Shown: positions 1 to 7,879, counted from the stretch's first letter. The stretch is 23,326 nucleotides of DNA from Frankiales bacterium (GCA_025464795.1 JAODNB010000254.1:1-23326); one strand, 5' to 3'. Program-made: numbers and translations. The notes: a model not told the origin generated them from the sequence alone.

Positions 1-177
1 TGGGGCTCGGGCATCGTCGGGCTGGGCTTCTGCTTCGCCGCAGCGCTCCGTCTGACGCTGCCCGCCCGTCAGGCCGGGCTGCTCGTGGTGCGCTCGCGGG
101 GGGTGGACGCCGCCGTCCTGCTCGTCCTGGGCCTCGCAGTCGTGGCCCTTGCGAACGCGATCCCGGTGACCTCCTAG
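1..177 (+). CDS. DUF3017 domain membrane protein, C-terminal part
   Basis: The window opens inside this gene. The 58 residues visible run WGSGIVGLGFCFAAALRL...QAGLLVVRSRGVDAAVLLVLGLAVVALANAIPVTS and end at TAG. They form two hydrophobic membrane helices joined by a short loop containing RQAGLLVVRSRGVD. That loop and the location directly before mdh match the DUF3017 family, small actinobacterial membrane proteins usually encoded between folD and mdh (family knowledge). The N-terminus and start lie outside the window. No biochemical function is known to me. The stop is 38 bases before the mdh start, so the two may share a transcript. Confidence 0.72.
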   Translation, partial: WGSGIVGLGFCFAAALRLTLPARQAGLLVVRSRGVDAAVLLVLGLAVVALANAIPVTS

Positions 178-215
178 TCTGGACAGCAACACTTCGCGAA
201 CGTAGGAGCACCCAC

Positions 216-1199
216 GTGTCCAGCCCCGCCCCAGTCACCACGGTCACTGTCACGGGAGCGGCGGGCCAGATCGGCTACGCCCTCCTGTTCCGCATCGCCT
301 CCGGCCACCTGCTCGGCCCGGACCGGCCCGTGCGACTGCGCCTGCTGGAGATCCCCCCGGCCCTCAAGGCAGCTGAGGGCACGGCGATGGAGCTCGACGA
401 CTGCGCGTTCCCGCTGCTGGCAGGCATCGACATCACCGACGACCTGAAGACCGCCTTCGACGGCACCAACGTCGGGCTGCTGGTCGGCGCGCGTCCGCGG
501 GGTCCGGGGATGGAGCGCGGCGACCTGCTGTCCGCGAACGGCAGCATCTTCGGCCCGCAGGGCAAGGCCATCAACGAGCACGCCGCCAGCGACATCAAGG
601 TGCTGGTCGTCGGAAACCCGGCGAACACCAACGCCCTCATCGCGCAGCAGAACGCGCCCGACGTCCCGGCGAACCGCTTCACGGCAATGACGCGCCTGGA
701 CCACAACCGGGCGCTGTCGCAGCTGTCGGCGAAGCTGTCCGTGCCGGTCACCGAGATCTCGCAGATGACCATCTGGGGCAACCACTCGGCCACTCAGTAC
801 CCGGACCTCTACACCGCTCAGGTCAACGGTTCCTCCGCTGCGTCGCAGGTGGACGAGACGTGGCTCAAGGACACCTTCATCCCCACCGTCGCCAAGCGCG
901 GCGCGGCGATCATCGAGGCGCGCGGCGCCAGCTCCGCGGCCTCGGCTGCGAACGCCGCCATCGACCACGTCTACGACTGGGTCAACGGCACCGACTGGAC
1001 GTCGTCGTCTGTCGCCTCTGACGGCTCCTACGGCGTCCCGGAGGGCCTGATCAGCTCCTTCCCGTGCCGGGCCGTGAACGGCGAGTGGGAGATCATCCCG
1101 GGCGTTGAGATCAACGACTTCTCACGTACGAAGATCGACGCGTCCGTCGCTGAGCTCGGCGAGGAGCGGGACGCCGTCCGCGAGCTCGGCCTCATCTGA
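216..1199 (+). CDS. mdh: Malate dehydrogenase (NAD-dependent)
   Basis: Cytosolic TCA-cycle enzyme that interconverts malate and oxaloacetate with NAD(H). The 327-residue length is normal for the family. The N-terminal Rossmann motif TGAAGQIGYALLFRIASG follows a short leader. The mobile substrate loop reads GARPRGPGMERGDLLSANG and carries the substrate-binding arginines. VLVVGNPANTNALIA, MTRLDHNRALSQLS and IWGNHSATQYPDL follow; the histidine in WGNHS is the catalytic base and LDHNR contains the partner aspartate. The start is GTG at 216, chosen because AGGAG lies at 204-208, seven bases upstream, and the Rossmann motif begins at the usual distance. The stop TGA shares its last base with the ATG of the next gene (icd), which suggests co-translation. 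Confidence 0.96.
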   Translation: MSSPAPVTTVTVTGAAGQIGYALLFRIASGHLLGPDRPVRLRLLEIPPALKAAEGTAMELDDCAFPLLAGIDITDDLKTAFDGTNVGLLVGARPRGPGMERGDLLSANGSIFGPQGKAINEHAASDIKVLVVGNPANTNALIAQQNAPDVPANRFTAMTRLDHNRALSQLSAKLSVPVTEISQMTIWGNHSATQYPDLYTAQVNGSSAASQVDETWLKDTFIPTVAKRGAAIIEARGASSAASAANAAIDHVYDWVNGTDWTSSSVASDGSYGVPEGLISSFPCRAVNGEWEIIPGVEINDFSRTKIDASVAELGEERDAVRELGLI

Positions 1200-3385
1200 T
1201 GGCAAAGCCGATGAAGATCATCTACACGTACACCGACGAGGCCCCGGCGCTCGCGACCCACTCGCTGCTGCCGATCCTCGAGGCGTACGCCCGCAAGGCG
1301 GGTGTGGGCATCGAGACCCGCGACATCTCGCTCGCGGGTCGCATCCTGGCGGCCTTCGGCCTCGCCGACGACGCGCTGGCGGAGCTGGGCGAGCTGGCCA
1401 GGACGCCTGAGGCCAACATCATCAAGCTGCCCAACGTCAGCGCCTCGATCCCACAGCTCAAGGCTGCGGTCGCGGAGCTGCAGGCAGCCGGCTTCGCGGT
1501 GCCGGACTACGACACGGCGAGCGCCGAGGACAAGGCCAAGTTCGACAGCGTAAAGGGCAGCGCCGTGAACCCGGTGCTGCGTGAGGGCAACTCCGACCGA
1601 CGCGCCCCGCTGTCGGTCAAGGGCTACGCGAAGAAGCACCCGCACTCCATGGGCGCATGGGACTCGGCGTCGAAGTCCCGGGTCGTGACGATGGAGGACG
1701 GCGACTTCCGTCACTCCGAGACGTCGGTGACCCTCGACAAGGCCGACACCCTCACGATCCAGCTCGTCTCGGGCGGCACGACCACCCCGCTGAAGGCCGG
1801 CCTCGCCGTGCAGGCCGGCGAGATCGTCGACGCAGCTGTGATGCGCAAGGCGGCGCTGCAGTCGTTCCTCGCCGAGCAGGTCGCTGCCGCGAAGGCCGAG
1901 GGCGTGCTGTTCTCGGTGCACCTCAAGGCCACGATGATGAAGGTCTCCGACCCGATCATCTTCGGGCACGTCGTTCGCGCCTTCTTCACGAACGTGTTCG
2001 ACGCCTTCGGTGACGACCTCGCTGCTGTGGGGGCCAACCCGAACGACGGCCTCGCCTCCGTGCTGTCGGCCCTCGACAAGCTGCCCGCCGACAAGCGCGC
2101 GGCCATCGAGACGGCCATCACCGAGACGTACGCCAGCGGCCCGGCTCTCGCGCAGGTCGACTCGGCCAAGGGCATCACCAACCTGCACGTCCCCAGCGAC
2201 GTCATCATCGACGCGTCGATGCCCGCCGCCATCCGCTCCAGCGGCCAGATGTGGAACGCCGAGGACAAGCTCCAGGACACCCTGTACGTCATCCCGGACT
2301 CCTCGTACGCCCCTCTGTACAAGGAGACCATCGACTTCTGCCGCACCCACGGCGCCTTCGACCCGACGACGATGGGCACGACGCCCAACGTCGGGCTGAT
2401 GGCTCAGAAGGCCGAGGAGTACGGCAGCCACGACAAGACGTTCGAGATCGCGTCCGACGGTGTGGTCGAGATCGTGAACGCCGCCGGTGAGGTGCTGCTC
2501 TCGCAGGACGTCGCCGCCGGTGACATCTTCCGTGCCTGCCAGACCAAGGACGCCCCGATCACGGACTGGGTCCAGCTCGCTGTGTCCCGCGCCCGTGCGA
2601 CCGGAGCCCCCGCCGTCTTCTGGCTCGATGCCACGCGCGCCCATGACGCCGAGGTGCTCAAGAAGGTGCACGCCGTCCTCGCGAAGCTGGATGTGGCAGG
2701 CCTCGACCTGCAGTTCCTCGACGTCGCGGCGGCCACCCGCTTCACGCTCGAGCGGGCCGCGAAGGGCGAGGACACCATCAGCGTCACGGGCAACGTGCTC
2801 CGCGACTACCTGACCGACCTGTTCCCGATCCTCGAGCTCGGCACCTCGGCGAAGATGCTGTCCATCGTGCCGCTGATGGCCGGCGGCGGGCTGTTCGAGA
2901 CCGGGGCCGGTGGCTCCGCCCCGAAGCACGTGCAGCAGCTCGTGAAGGAGGACTACCTGCGGTGGGACTCCCTCGGTGAGTTCCTCGCTCTGGCGGTCTC
3001 CTTCGAGTTCCTCGGCGAGAAGACGGACAACGCCCGGGCGGCTCTGCTCGGTCGCACTCTGGACGCCGCCACCGGTCGCATCCTCGAGGAGAACCGATCG
3101 CCGGCCCGCAAGGTGGGTCAGATCGACAACCGCGGCTCGCATTTCTACCTCGCGCTCTACTGGGCGCAAGCACTCGCCTCCCAGACCGACGACGCCGAGG
3201 CTGCTGCGCTGTTCGCCGACCTGGCCACGACACTGGCTGAGAACGAGTCCGTCATCAACGAGGAGCTCCTCGCCGTCCAGGGCAAGCCGGCCGACATCGG
3301 CGGCTACTACTACGTCGACAAGGCCAAGACCGACGAGGTCATGCGCCCCTCGAAGACGCTCAACGCCGCGATCGACGGCTTCTGA
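1199..3385 (+). CDS. icd: Isocitrate dehydrogenase (NADP), monomeric type
   Basis: Oxidative decarboxylation of isocitrate to 2-oxoglutarate with NADP+, in the TCA cycle. The 728-residue length and the blocks IYTYTDEAPALATHSLLPI, NIIKLPNVSASIPQLKAAV, NPVLREGNSDRRAP, HPHSMGAWDSASKSRVV, HLKATMMKVSDPIIFGH and HVPSDVIIDASMPAAIRSSG identify the monomeric IDH family, unrelated in size to the common homodimeric form of about 420 residues. It overlaps mdh by one base (TGATG). A second in-frame ATG at 1211 (MKIIYTYTDEAP) aligns slightly better with the usual N-terminus, so the true start could be four codons later. Neither ATG has a strong Shine-Dalgarno sequence, consistent with coupling to mdh translation. 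Confidence 0.96.
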   Translation: MAKPMKIIYTYTDEAPALATHSLLPILEAYARKAGVGIETRDISLAGRILAAFGLADDALAELGELARTPEANIIKLPNVSASIPQLKAAVAELQAAGFAVPDYDTASAEDKAKFDSVKGSAVNPVLREGNSDRRAPLSVKGYAKKHPHSMGAWDSASKSRVVTMEDGDFRHSETSVTLDKADTLTIQLVSGGTTTPLKAGLAVQAGEIVDAAVMRKAALQSFLAEQVAAAKAEGVLFSVHLKATMMKVSDPIIFGHVVRAFFTNVFDAFGDDLAAVGANPNDGLASVLSALDKLPADKRAAIETAITETYASGPALAQVDSAKGITNLHVPSDVIIDASMPAAIRSSGQMWNAEDKLQDTLYVIPDSSYAPLYKETIDFCRTHGAFDPTTMGTTPNVGLMAQKAEEYGSHDKTFEIASDGVVEIVNAAGEVLLSQDVAAGDIFRACQTKDAPITDWVQLAVSRARATGAPAVFWLDATRAHDAEVLKKVHAVLAKLDVAGLDLQFLDVAAATRFTLERAAKGEDTISVTGNVLRDYLTDLFPILELGTSAKMLSIVPLMAGGGLFETGAGGSAPKHVQQLVKEDYLRWDSLGEFLALAVSFEFLGEKTDNARAALLGRTLDAATGRILEENRSPARKVGQIDNRGSHFYLALYWAQALASQTDDAEAAALFADLATTLAENESVINEELLAVQGKPADIGGYYYVDKAKTDEVMRPSKTLNAAIDGF

Positions 3386-3442
3386 CCCGGTGGACCACCC
3401 TCCGAGTACTCCGGCGCTCCGACCCCGTGAGGTCGCAGCGCC

Positions 3443-4747
3443 GTGACCGACATCTTCATCAGCATCGGGCTCATCCTGGTGCTCATCCTCGCTGGTGCGG
3501 TGTTCGTCGCAGGTGAGATCGCGCTGGTCTCGCTCCGGGAGAGCCAGGTGCGCAACCTCGCGGAGCGCGGCAAGCGCGGCGAGCGGGTCGCCGAGCTCAC
3601 CGCGACCCCGAACCGCTTCCTCGCCGCCGCTCAGATCGGCGTGACCTTCGCCGGCTTCATGTCCGCCGCGTTCGGCGAGTCCCGCCTCTCGAGCCACCTC
3701 GCGCCGGAGCTCGCCGACGGTCTCGGCGTCTCCGAGGGCGTTGCGGACGTGCTGTCGCTGATCCTCATCACACTGGCCATCAGCTACATCGCCATCGTCG
3801 TCGGGGAGCTCGTCCCCAAGCGCCTCGGCCTGCAGCGGGCGGAGGGCGCCGCGTTGCTGCTGGCTCCCTTCCTCGACCGCTTCGCCTCGGTCATGAGACC
3901 CGTTGTCTGGCTGCTTTCCCGCAGCACCGACATGGTCGTGCGTGCTCTCGGCGGTGACCCCACCGCGAAGCGCGACGCCATCACGGAGGAGGAGCTGCGC
4001 GGGCTGGTGGCCTCCCACGAGTCGCTCACGAAGGACGAGCGCAAGCTCATCGACGAGGTCTTCGCCGCGGGTGAGCGGCAGCTTCGCGAGGTGATGATCC
4101 CGCGCACCGAGGTCGAGTTCCTCGAGGGCTCGATGACGGTCGCTCGGGCAGCGAAGGTGACGGCGACCGCACCGCACTCCCGCTACCCCGTCACCAAGGC
4201 CTCACAGGACGACCTGCTGGGCTTCGTGCACGTACGCGACCTGCTCATCCCGGTCGCCAAGGCTCGCACGACCAAGGTTGCCGACGTGACCCGCGAGGTG
4301 AAGCTGTTCCCCGGCACCAAGAAGGTGCTGCCGGCGATGTCAGAGATGCGTCGCGAGGGACATCACCTGGCGATCGTCGTCGACGAGTACGGCGGCACGG
4401 CGGGCATCATCACCCTCGAGGACCTGATCGAGGAGATCATCGGCGACATCCGCGATGAGCACGACGCCCCCGGGGCGGACTCGCTGCGCTTCCGCGGCGA
4501 GAACGTGGACGCCGACGGCCTGCTCAACCTGGACGAGGTCTTCGAGGTCACCGGCGTGCGGCTGCCGCAGGGCCCGTACGAGACGCTCGCCGGCTTCGTC
4601 ATGGCCTCGCTCGGTCACGTCCCGCGAGTGGGCGAGGCCGTCGAAGCCGACGACCACCGCCTCGAGGTCAGCGAGCTCGACGGGCGTCGCGTCAGTCGCG
4701 TCCGTGTTACACCTATCGTCGACGACAAGGCATCCGAGCAGTCCTGA
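3443..4747 (+). CDS. CNNM/CorC-HlyC family membrane protein with CBS pair
   Basis: Integral membrane protein of 434 residues. The N-terminal DUF21/CNNM transmembrane domain (about residues 1-180) has segments starting at FISIGLILVLILAGAVFVAGEIALVS and continuing through FLAAAQIGVTFAGFMSAAFGE, LSLILITLAISYIAIVVGELVPKRLGL and the helix around LLLAPFLDRFASVMRPVVWLLS. A cytosolic CBS-domain pair follows (about 205-330, including REVMIPRTEVEFLEG and IVVDEYGGTAGIITLEDLIEEIIGDI), then a C-terminal CorC_HlyC domain (about 345-425). Relatives are implicated in Mg2+/Co2+ export or Mg2+ homeostasis; older annotations call them hemolysins. An in-frame TGA at 3428 leaves GTG 3443 as the first possible start, with GAGG at 3429-3432. 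The substrate ion cannot be read from the sequence. Confidence 0.92.
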   Translation: MTDIFISIGLILVLILAGAVFVAGEIALVSLRESQVRNLAERGKRGERVAELTATPNRFLAAAQIGVTFAGFMSAAFGESRLSSHLAPELADGLGVSEGVADVLSLILITLAISYIAIVVGELVPKRLGLQRAEGAALLLAPFLDRFASVMRPVVWLLSRSTDMVVRALGGDPTAKRDAITEEELRGLVASHESLTKDERKLIDEVFAAGERQLREVMIPRTEVEFLEGSMTVARAAKVTATAPHSRYPVTKASQDDLLGFVHVRDLLIPVAKARTTKVADVTREVKLFPGTKKVLPAMSEMRREGHHLAIVVDEYGGTAGIITLEDLIEEIIGDIRDEHDAPGADSLRFRGENVDADGLLNLDEVFEVTGVRLPQGPYETLAGFVMASLGHVPRVGEAVEADDHRLEVSELDGRRVSRVRVTPIVDDKASEQS

Positions 4748-4758
4748 GGGGGCACGCC

Positions 4759-5250
4759 ATGGCCGGCAAGATCCTGGTGAGGTACGACATCCCGTCCGAT
4801 GTCGAGACGGCGTACGCAGCGATCTCCAGCGATGCCTGGGCGACCAAGAAGGCTGAGGTGCTGAAGGACGACTCCAAGGTGGTCAGCCGCACGGTTGCCG
4901 ACGGAGACGCCGTCACCCTTGTGGTCTCCCGCAAGCTGCCTGACGGCATCCCCGGCTTCCTCACGAAGTTCCTGCCGGCGGACGGCAAGGTCACGCAGAC
5001 CGACGCCTGGGGTCCCGCCGTAGACGGTGTGCGGAAGGGGACGTGGGTGGCAGACACCCCGGGCTCACCTGCCAAGGTCTCCGGGACGATGCGCCTCGAG
5101 CCCAAGGGAGACGGCTGCCAGTACGTCGTCGAAGGGACCGCCAAGGTCTCCATCCCGCTCGTCGGCGGCAAGGCCGAGGGCGTCGTCGTGGGCATGACCG
5201 AGAAGCTCACCGCCAAGGAGGCGGACGTCCTTCGCACCCTCGTGTCGTGA
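4759..5250 (+). CDS. DUF2505 domain protein (first of tandem pair)
   Basis: A 163-residue soluble protein without signal peptide or membrane segment. It resembles the actinobacterial DUF2505 family, which has an SRPBCC/START-like fold (family knowledge). Recognisable blocks are VRYDIPSDVETAYAAISSDAWATKKAE, LPDGIPGFLTKFLP, WGPAVDGVRKGTWVADTPGSPAKVSGTM and VSIPLVGGKAEGVV. Such folds usually bind hydrophobic ligands, but no ligand or reaction is known to me. ATG 4759 follows the CNNM stop by 11 bases, with a strong GAGGGGG at 4746-4752. The next gene is a paralogue that overlaps its stop codon. Confidence 0.85.
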   Translation: MAGKILVRYDIPSDVETAYAAISSDAWATKKAEVLKDDSKVVSRTVADGDAVTLVVSRKLPDGIPGFLTKFLPADGKVTQTDAWGPAVDGVRKGTWVADTPGSPAKVSGTMRLEPKGDGCQYVVEGTAKVSIPLVGGKAEGVVVGMTEKLTAKEADVLRTLVS

Positions 5251-5741
5251 GGTCCTTCCGTCGCGTCGTCGAGACCGACGCCACCGTCGAGGAGGTGTTC
5301 GGTGTGCTCTCCGGGGCGGAGTGGGCTGCGCAGCGTGCGGAGCACCTCGGGGATGACTCGAAGCTCGTCTCGCGCGAGGTCGGCGACGACGGGTCGGTGG
5401 AGCTGGTGATCTCGCGGGCCTTGCCGGCAGGCGTTCCCGGCTTCCTCCAGAGGTTCCTGCCGTCCGAGCCACGAGCGCTGACGAAGGACTTCTGGGGGCC
5501 GCTGGTCGACGGCGTGCGCCGCGCGACGTGGAGCGCGGACATCGCCGGCGCTCCCGCGTCCCTCACGGGGACCATGACGATCGAGCCGCTCCCCACCGGC
5601 GGGAACCGCCACACGATCGAGGGGGCCTGCCGCGTCAACGTGCCCCTCATCGGAGGGAAGGCGGAGTCCTTCATCGCCGAGCAGTGCGGGCGGCTGGCCG
5701 ATGCTGAGGCCGAGGTCGTCCGCACAGTGCTCGCCGGCTAA
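5247..5741 (+). CDS. DUF2505 domain protein (second of tandem pair)
   Basis: A 164-residue paralogue of the preceding gene. The two align along their whole length without large gaps: DDSKLVSREV against DDSKVVSRTV, LPAGVPGFLQRFLP against LPDGIPGFLTKFLP, WGPLVDGVRRATWSADIAGAPASLTGTM against WGPAVDGVRKGTWVADTPGSPAKVSGTM, and VNVPLIGGKAES against VSIPLVGGKAEG. The chosen start is GTG 5247, which overlaps the upstream stop in a GTGA arrangement and gives MRSFRRVVETDATVEEVF, matching the first copy's N-terminus. The open frame extends further upstream but there only shadows the first copy. Function is unknown; a heterodimer with the first copy is possible but unproven. Confidence 0.82.
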   Translation: MRSFRRVVETDATVEEVFGVLSGAEWAAQRAEHLGDDSKLVSREVGDDGSVELVISRALPAGVPGFLQRFLPSEPRALTKDFWGPLVDGVRRATWSADIAGAPASLTGTMTIEPLPTGGNRHTIEGACRVNVPLIGGKAESFIAEQCGRLADAEAEVVRTVLAG

Positions 5742-5771
5742 GGGTCGCCGTCCCTTTGCTTGGCACTGGAC

Positions 5772-5800
5772 TTGCTTTCTGTCAGGTTCGAACATATGAT
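5772..5800 (+). promoter_or_regulatory. Predicted promoter of the HNH gene, probably leaderless
   Basis: A TTGCTT -35-like hexamer (5772-5777) is separated by exactly 17 bases from a TATGAT -10 hexamer (5795-5800). Transcription would start six to seven bases later, at the A of ATG 5807, so the mRNA would have no 5' leader. Consistent with this, no Shine-Dalgarno sequence precedes that ATG. Leaderless mRNAs are common in actinobacteria. Confidence 0.6.
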
Positions 5801-5803
5801 CGA
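5788..5803. promoter_or_regulatory. LexA (SOS) box-like operator over the -10
   Basis: TCGAACATATGATCGA matches the actinobacterial/mycobacterial SOS box TCGAAC-N4-GTTCGA at 11 of 12 fixed positions; the second base of the right arm is A instead of T. The site covers the whole predicted -10 and ends three bases before the ATG, so bound LexA would block RNA polymerase. Several mycobacterial 13E12-family (DUF222-HNH) genes are LexA-controlled (established knowledge), which supports the assignment. Confidence 0.6.
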
Positions 5804-5806
5804 TGT

Positions 5807-7153
5807 ATGCAAACGGAACCCTGGGACGAACGGCCGGTCCCGGCTGCCCTGACGCCGGAGAAGCTCGCGTCCCTGGTCGAGTCCTCCCTTCGCGGGGCCG
5901 ATGCGCTGCTGTTCACCGCGACCCCGCGCGAGGAGCTGGATGAGATCGGCCGGTTCGCGCAGCTCAAGGACCAGGCCTGGGTCGGGATGGTCCGGGCCAT
6001 CGTCGCCGCCTACAACCGGGCCCCCGCCGCGCAACGGGAGTTCGCCTGCGACGAGGTAGCTCTCGCCATCGGGGCCGGGTTCGGGACCGCAGCGAACCTG
6101 GTCTCTCAGGCCCTCGCTGCCTGCGCCCTGCCCGGCTTGGTGGAAGCCGTCGCTGCCGGGATCCTGACCGAACGGCATGCGCTGGCCGTGCTGCGGGAGC
6201 TCGACACCGTCGAGCTGACCCTGGAGCAGCGGCAGTGCATCGTGCTCATCGCCCTCGCCCGATATGCGGGCCAGACCCCCGGTGAGCTGATGAAGGTCAT
6301 CCGCCGGCTGATCCTGACCGTCGACCGGGCCGCCGCGGCGGCCCGGCAAGACAAGGCCAGCCGCGACCGGCGAGTGGACTGCTACCCGGACGCCGACGGG
6401 CAAGGCGTCCTGCACGCCCGCGGACCGCTGGAAGCCATCGCCGCGATCAAAGCCGCCCTCGAAGCATCGCTGGGCTCCCGCGAGACGGGGGATGAGCGTT
6501 CGAAAGGTGAGCGGGAGTTCGACCTGCTCGTCGAGCTCCTCACCGGAACCCGCGAACCCGCCGGATGGCACGCGCACGTCGTCATCCCCTACGCCACCGC
6601 CACCGGCGGCCAGGTCGAGCTTGCCGACATCCCCGGCCTCGGGCCGATCCTGCCGAGCACCGCCCGAGACCTCCTCGACCAGGCCCTGGACCTCACCGCC
6701 ATCAACGTCGACCAGGACGGCACCCCCTTCAGCGTCAGCGACCCCGTCACACCCACTCACGCGGCTACCTCAGCGGCCCGGACCGCGCCCGCCGGAGCCA
6801 CCGACCCGGTTCGGGACGCGCTCTTGGCGATGGCCCGCAACCCCGCCCCCACCGGACCCAGCAACCGCGGCGTCGCCGGCTACCGCGTACCAAAGCGCGT
6901 CCAACGCTTCCTGGAAGCCCGGGACCGCACGTGCGTGTTCCCGCACTGCACCCGACCGGCCTTCCTGACCGACAAGGACCACCGCAACCCCTGGCCCCTC
7001 GGGCCCACCCACCCCGACAACCTCCAATGCCTCTGCCGACACCACCACCGCGCCAAACAAGCCGCCTTCACCGTCGAGAAGCTCCCCAACGGCGACTACC
7101 AATGGACCAGCCGAGGCGGCTGGACCTTCACCCGACAACCCAAGGGCTACTGA
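5807..7153 (+). CDS. DUF222/HNH endonuclease domain protein (13E12 family)
   Basis: A 448-residue protein with an N-terminal helical DUF222 region (about residues 10-330) and a C-terminal HNH nuclease motif. The motif lies at about 376-418: CVFPHC (C376, C381), TDKDH (D391-H392), a conserved NPWPLGPTHPDNLQ linker and LCRHHHRAK (C410, H412-H414). These are the zinc-binding and metal-catalytic elements of HNH nucleases; all appear intact. The family is multicopy and repetitive in actinobacteria and its role is unsettled. ATG 5807 is preferred over an upstream in-frame start at 5756 because the promoter and the LexA-like site lie between them. The 3' half uses CAA, CGA and CCA codons more than its neighbours, which suggests mobility. 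A hairpin follows the stop. Confidence 0.88.
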   Translation: MQTEPWDERPVPAALTPEKLASLVESSLRGADALLFTATPREELDEIGRFAQLKDQAWVGMVRAIVAAYNRAPAAQREFACDEVALAIGAGFGTAANLVSQALAACALPGLVEAVAAGILTERHALAVLRELDTVELTLEQRQCIVLIALARYAGQTPGELMKVIRRLILTVDRAAAAARQDKASRDRRVDCYPDADGQGVLHARGPLEAIAAIKAALEASLGSRETGDERSKGEREFDLLVELLTGTREPAGWHAHVVIPYATATGGQVELADIPGLGPILPSTARDLLDQALDLTAINVDQDGTPFSVSDPVTPTHAATSAARTAPAGATDPVRDALLAMARNPAPTGPSNRGVAGYRVPKRVQRFLEARDRTCVFPHCTRPAFLTDKDHRNPWPLGPTHPDNLQCLCRHHHRAKQAAFTVEKLPNGDYQWTSRGGWTFTRQPKGY

Positions 7154-7183
7154 CGCCCCGCCACCGCACAACCCAAAGCAAGA

Positions 7184-7224
7184 CCTGAGAACCCGGACAA
7201 CCAGCACCCTGTCCGGGACTCAGG
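7184..7224 (+). terminator. Hairpin terminator candidate after the HNH gene
   Basis: CCCGGACA (7192-7199) and TGTCCGGG (7210-7217) form a perfect 8-bp stem around a 10-base loop. The stem continues outward through a small internal loop (AA opposite A) into CCTGAG (7184-7189) and CTCAGG (7219-7224), giving 14 paired bases. No T-tract follows, which is common for actinobacterial hairpin terminators. It lies 30 bases after the HNH stop and isolates that gene from the surface-protein gene downstream. Confidence 0.6.
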
Positions 7225-7281
7225 CACGCCCGCACGTCGTACGGCCGTCGCTAGCCTTGCGAAGGTGTTGTTGCTCAGGGG

Positions 7282-7320
7282 ATCGGCGAGGCTCATGCCT
7301 TGCGAGGCACTTGCCGATGG
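7282..7320 (+). promoter_or_regulatory. Sigma-28-like promoter motif and nested inverted repeats before the first WxL-like gene
   Basis: CTCATG (7292-7297), a 15-base spacer and GCCGATGG (7313-7320) resemble actinobacterial sigma-28/WhiG-class promoters (CTCAAG or TAAA, about 15 bases, GCCGAT-A). Initiation about seven bases later would give a short leader containing the Shine-Dalgarno sequence at 7328-7335. The same stretch holds nested inverted repeats: ATCGGC (7282-7287) with GCCGAT (7313-7318), and TGCCT (7296-7300) with AGGCA (7305-7309) around a TGCG loop. If the promoter call is right, these lie in DNA rather than in the transcript. A TAGCCT at 7252-7257 is an alternative -10 that would put them in the leader. 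The rest of 7225-7341 shows nothing I recognise. Confidence 0.35.
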
Positions 7321-7341
7321 AGTGGTGAAGGGAGGCGCGCC

Positions 7342-7878
7342 GTGACAGGCCCAGTTCGTCGTGCCCGCCTCGCAATGGTGCTGACCTCGTCCCTGACGAG
7401 CCTCCTGCTGCTGCCGCCAGCGCCGGCTGAGGCGGCCTCTGCCGCTGGTCTGACGATCTCCGTTCCCAGTGGCCCCGTCGACCTGGGTTCTCGCGGTCCG
7501 GGTGGAGGCACGATCACTCACTCCCTCGGCTCCGTGACGGTCACGACGTCAACGGTGCTGTCCCAGGACGCGGGTTGGGTCGCGACGGTGTCGGCGACGA
7601 GCTTCAAGACGGGCGGGGGGACAAGCCCGGAGACTGTCCCTGCAAGCTCCATTGCCTACATGTCCGGGCCCGGTGTGCCCATTGGCCTGGTCGGGACGTG
7701 CACAGCTGGCCAGCCCTCATCGCCCGTGTCGCTGGCCTCTGCCGTGACCGCCTTCAGCTGTACGGGGACGGCCGTGGCCGGGACGTCCTTGACCTGGAAC
7801 CCGCAGATCACCATCACCGTCGGGGCCTCCAACGTCGCCGGCAAGTACACCGGGACCATCACGCACAGCGTGGTGTGA
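7342..7878 (+). CDS. Secreted WxL-like surface protein
   Basis: A 178-residue exported protein. The Sec signal peptide is positively charged (TGPVRRARLAM), then hydrophobic (VLTSSLTSLLLLPPAPA), with a probable signal peptidase site near AEA/AS at about residue 31. The mature part is rich in Ser, Thr, Gly and Val, as in small beta-rich surface domains. It contains a first WxL-like element (DAGWVATVSATSF), an ITYxSG-like element (SIAYMSGPG), two cysteines (GTCTAG, FSCTG) that may form a disulfide, and the terminal SLTWNPQITITVG...GKYTGTITHSVV. The pattern matches actinobacterial WxL-domain-like proteins. GTG 7342 is chosen because GGGAGG lies six bases upstream and the signal peptide then starts correctly. 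The gene converges on the DUF916 gene; one base separates the stop codons. Confidence 0.75.
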   Translation: MTGPVRRARLAMVLTSSLTSLLLLPPAPAEAASAAGLTISVPSGPVDLGSRGPGGGTITHSLGSVTVTTSTVLSQDAGWVATVSATSFKTGGGTSPETVPASSIAYMSGPGVPIGLVGTCTAGQPSSPVSLASAVTAFSCTGTAVAGTSLTWNPQITITVGASNVAGKYTGTITHSVV

Positions 7879-7879
7879 G

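Noticed and set aside
149..180. Possible mdh promoter TTGCGA with TAGTCT.
   Set aside because: The spacer is 20 bases, too long for a confident call, and the sequence lies within the end of the DUF3017 gene; co-transcription from upstream is equally likely.
1028..4177. A 1049-codon open frame on the minus strand opposite mdh, icd and the CNNM gene.
   Set aside because: Its translation is Arg/Gly/Val-rich low complexity without any domain, and it mirrors well-identified genes on the other strand. Long antisense frames are expected at this GC content.
7230..7320. Possible cyclic-di-GMP-I riboswitch before the WxL-like gene, suggested by the terminal GCCGATGG.
   Set aside because: The other conserved blocks of that class (GGCAAACC-like and GACGCAAAGCC-like segments) are absent from the preceding 100 bases. 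The same applies to the GCCGATGG at 9508-9515.
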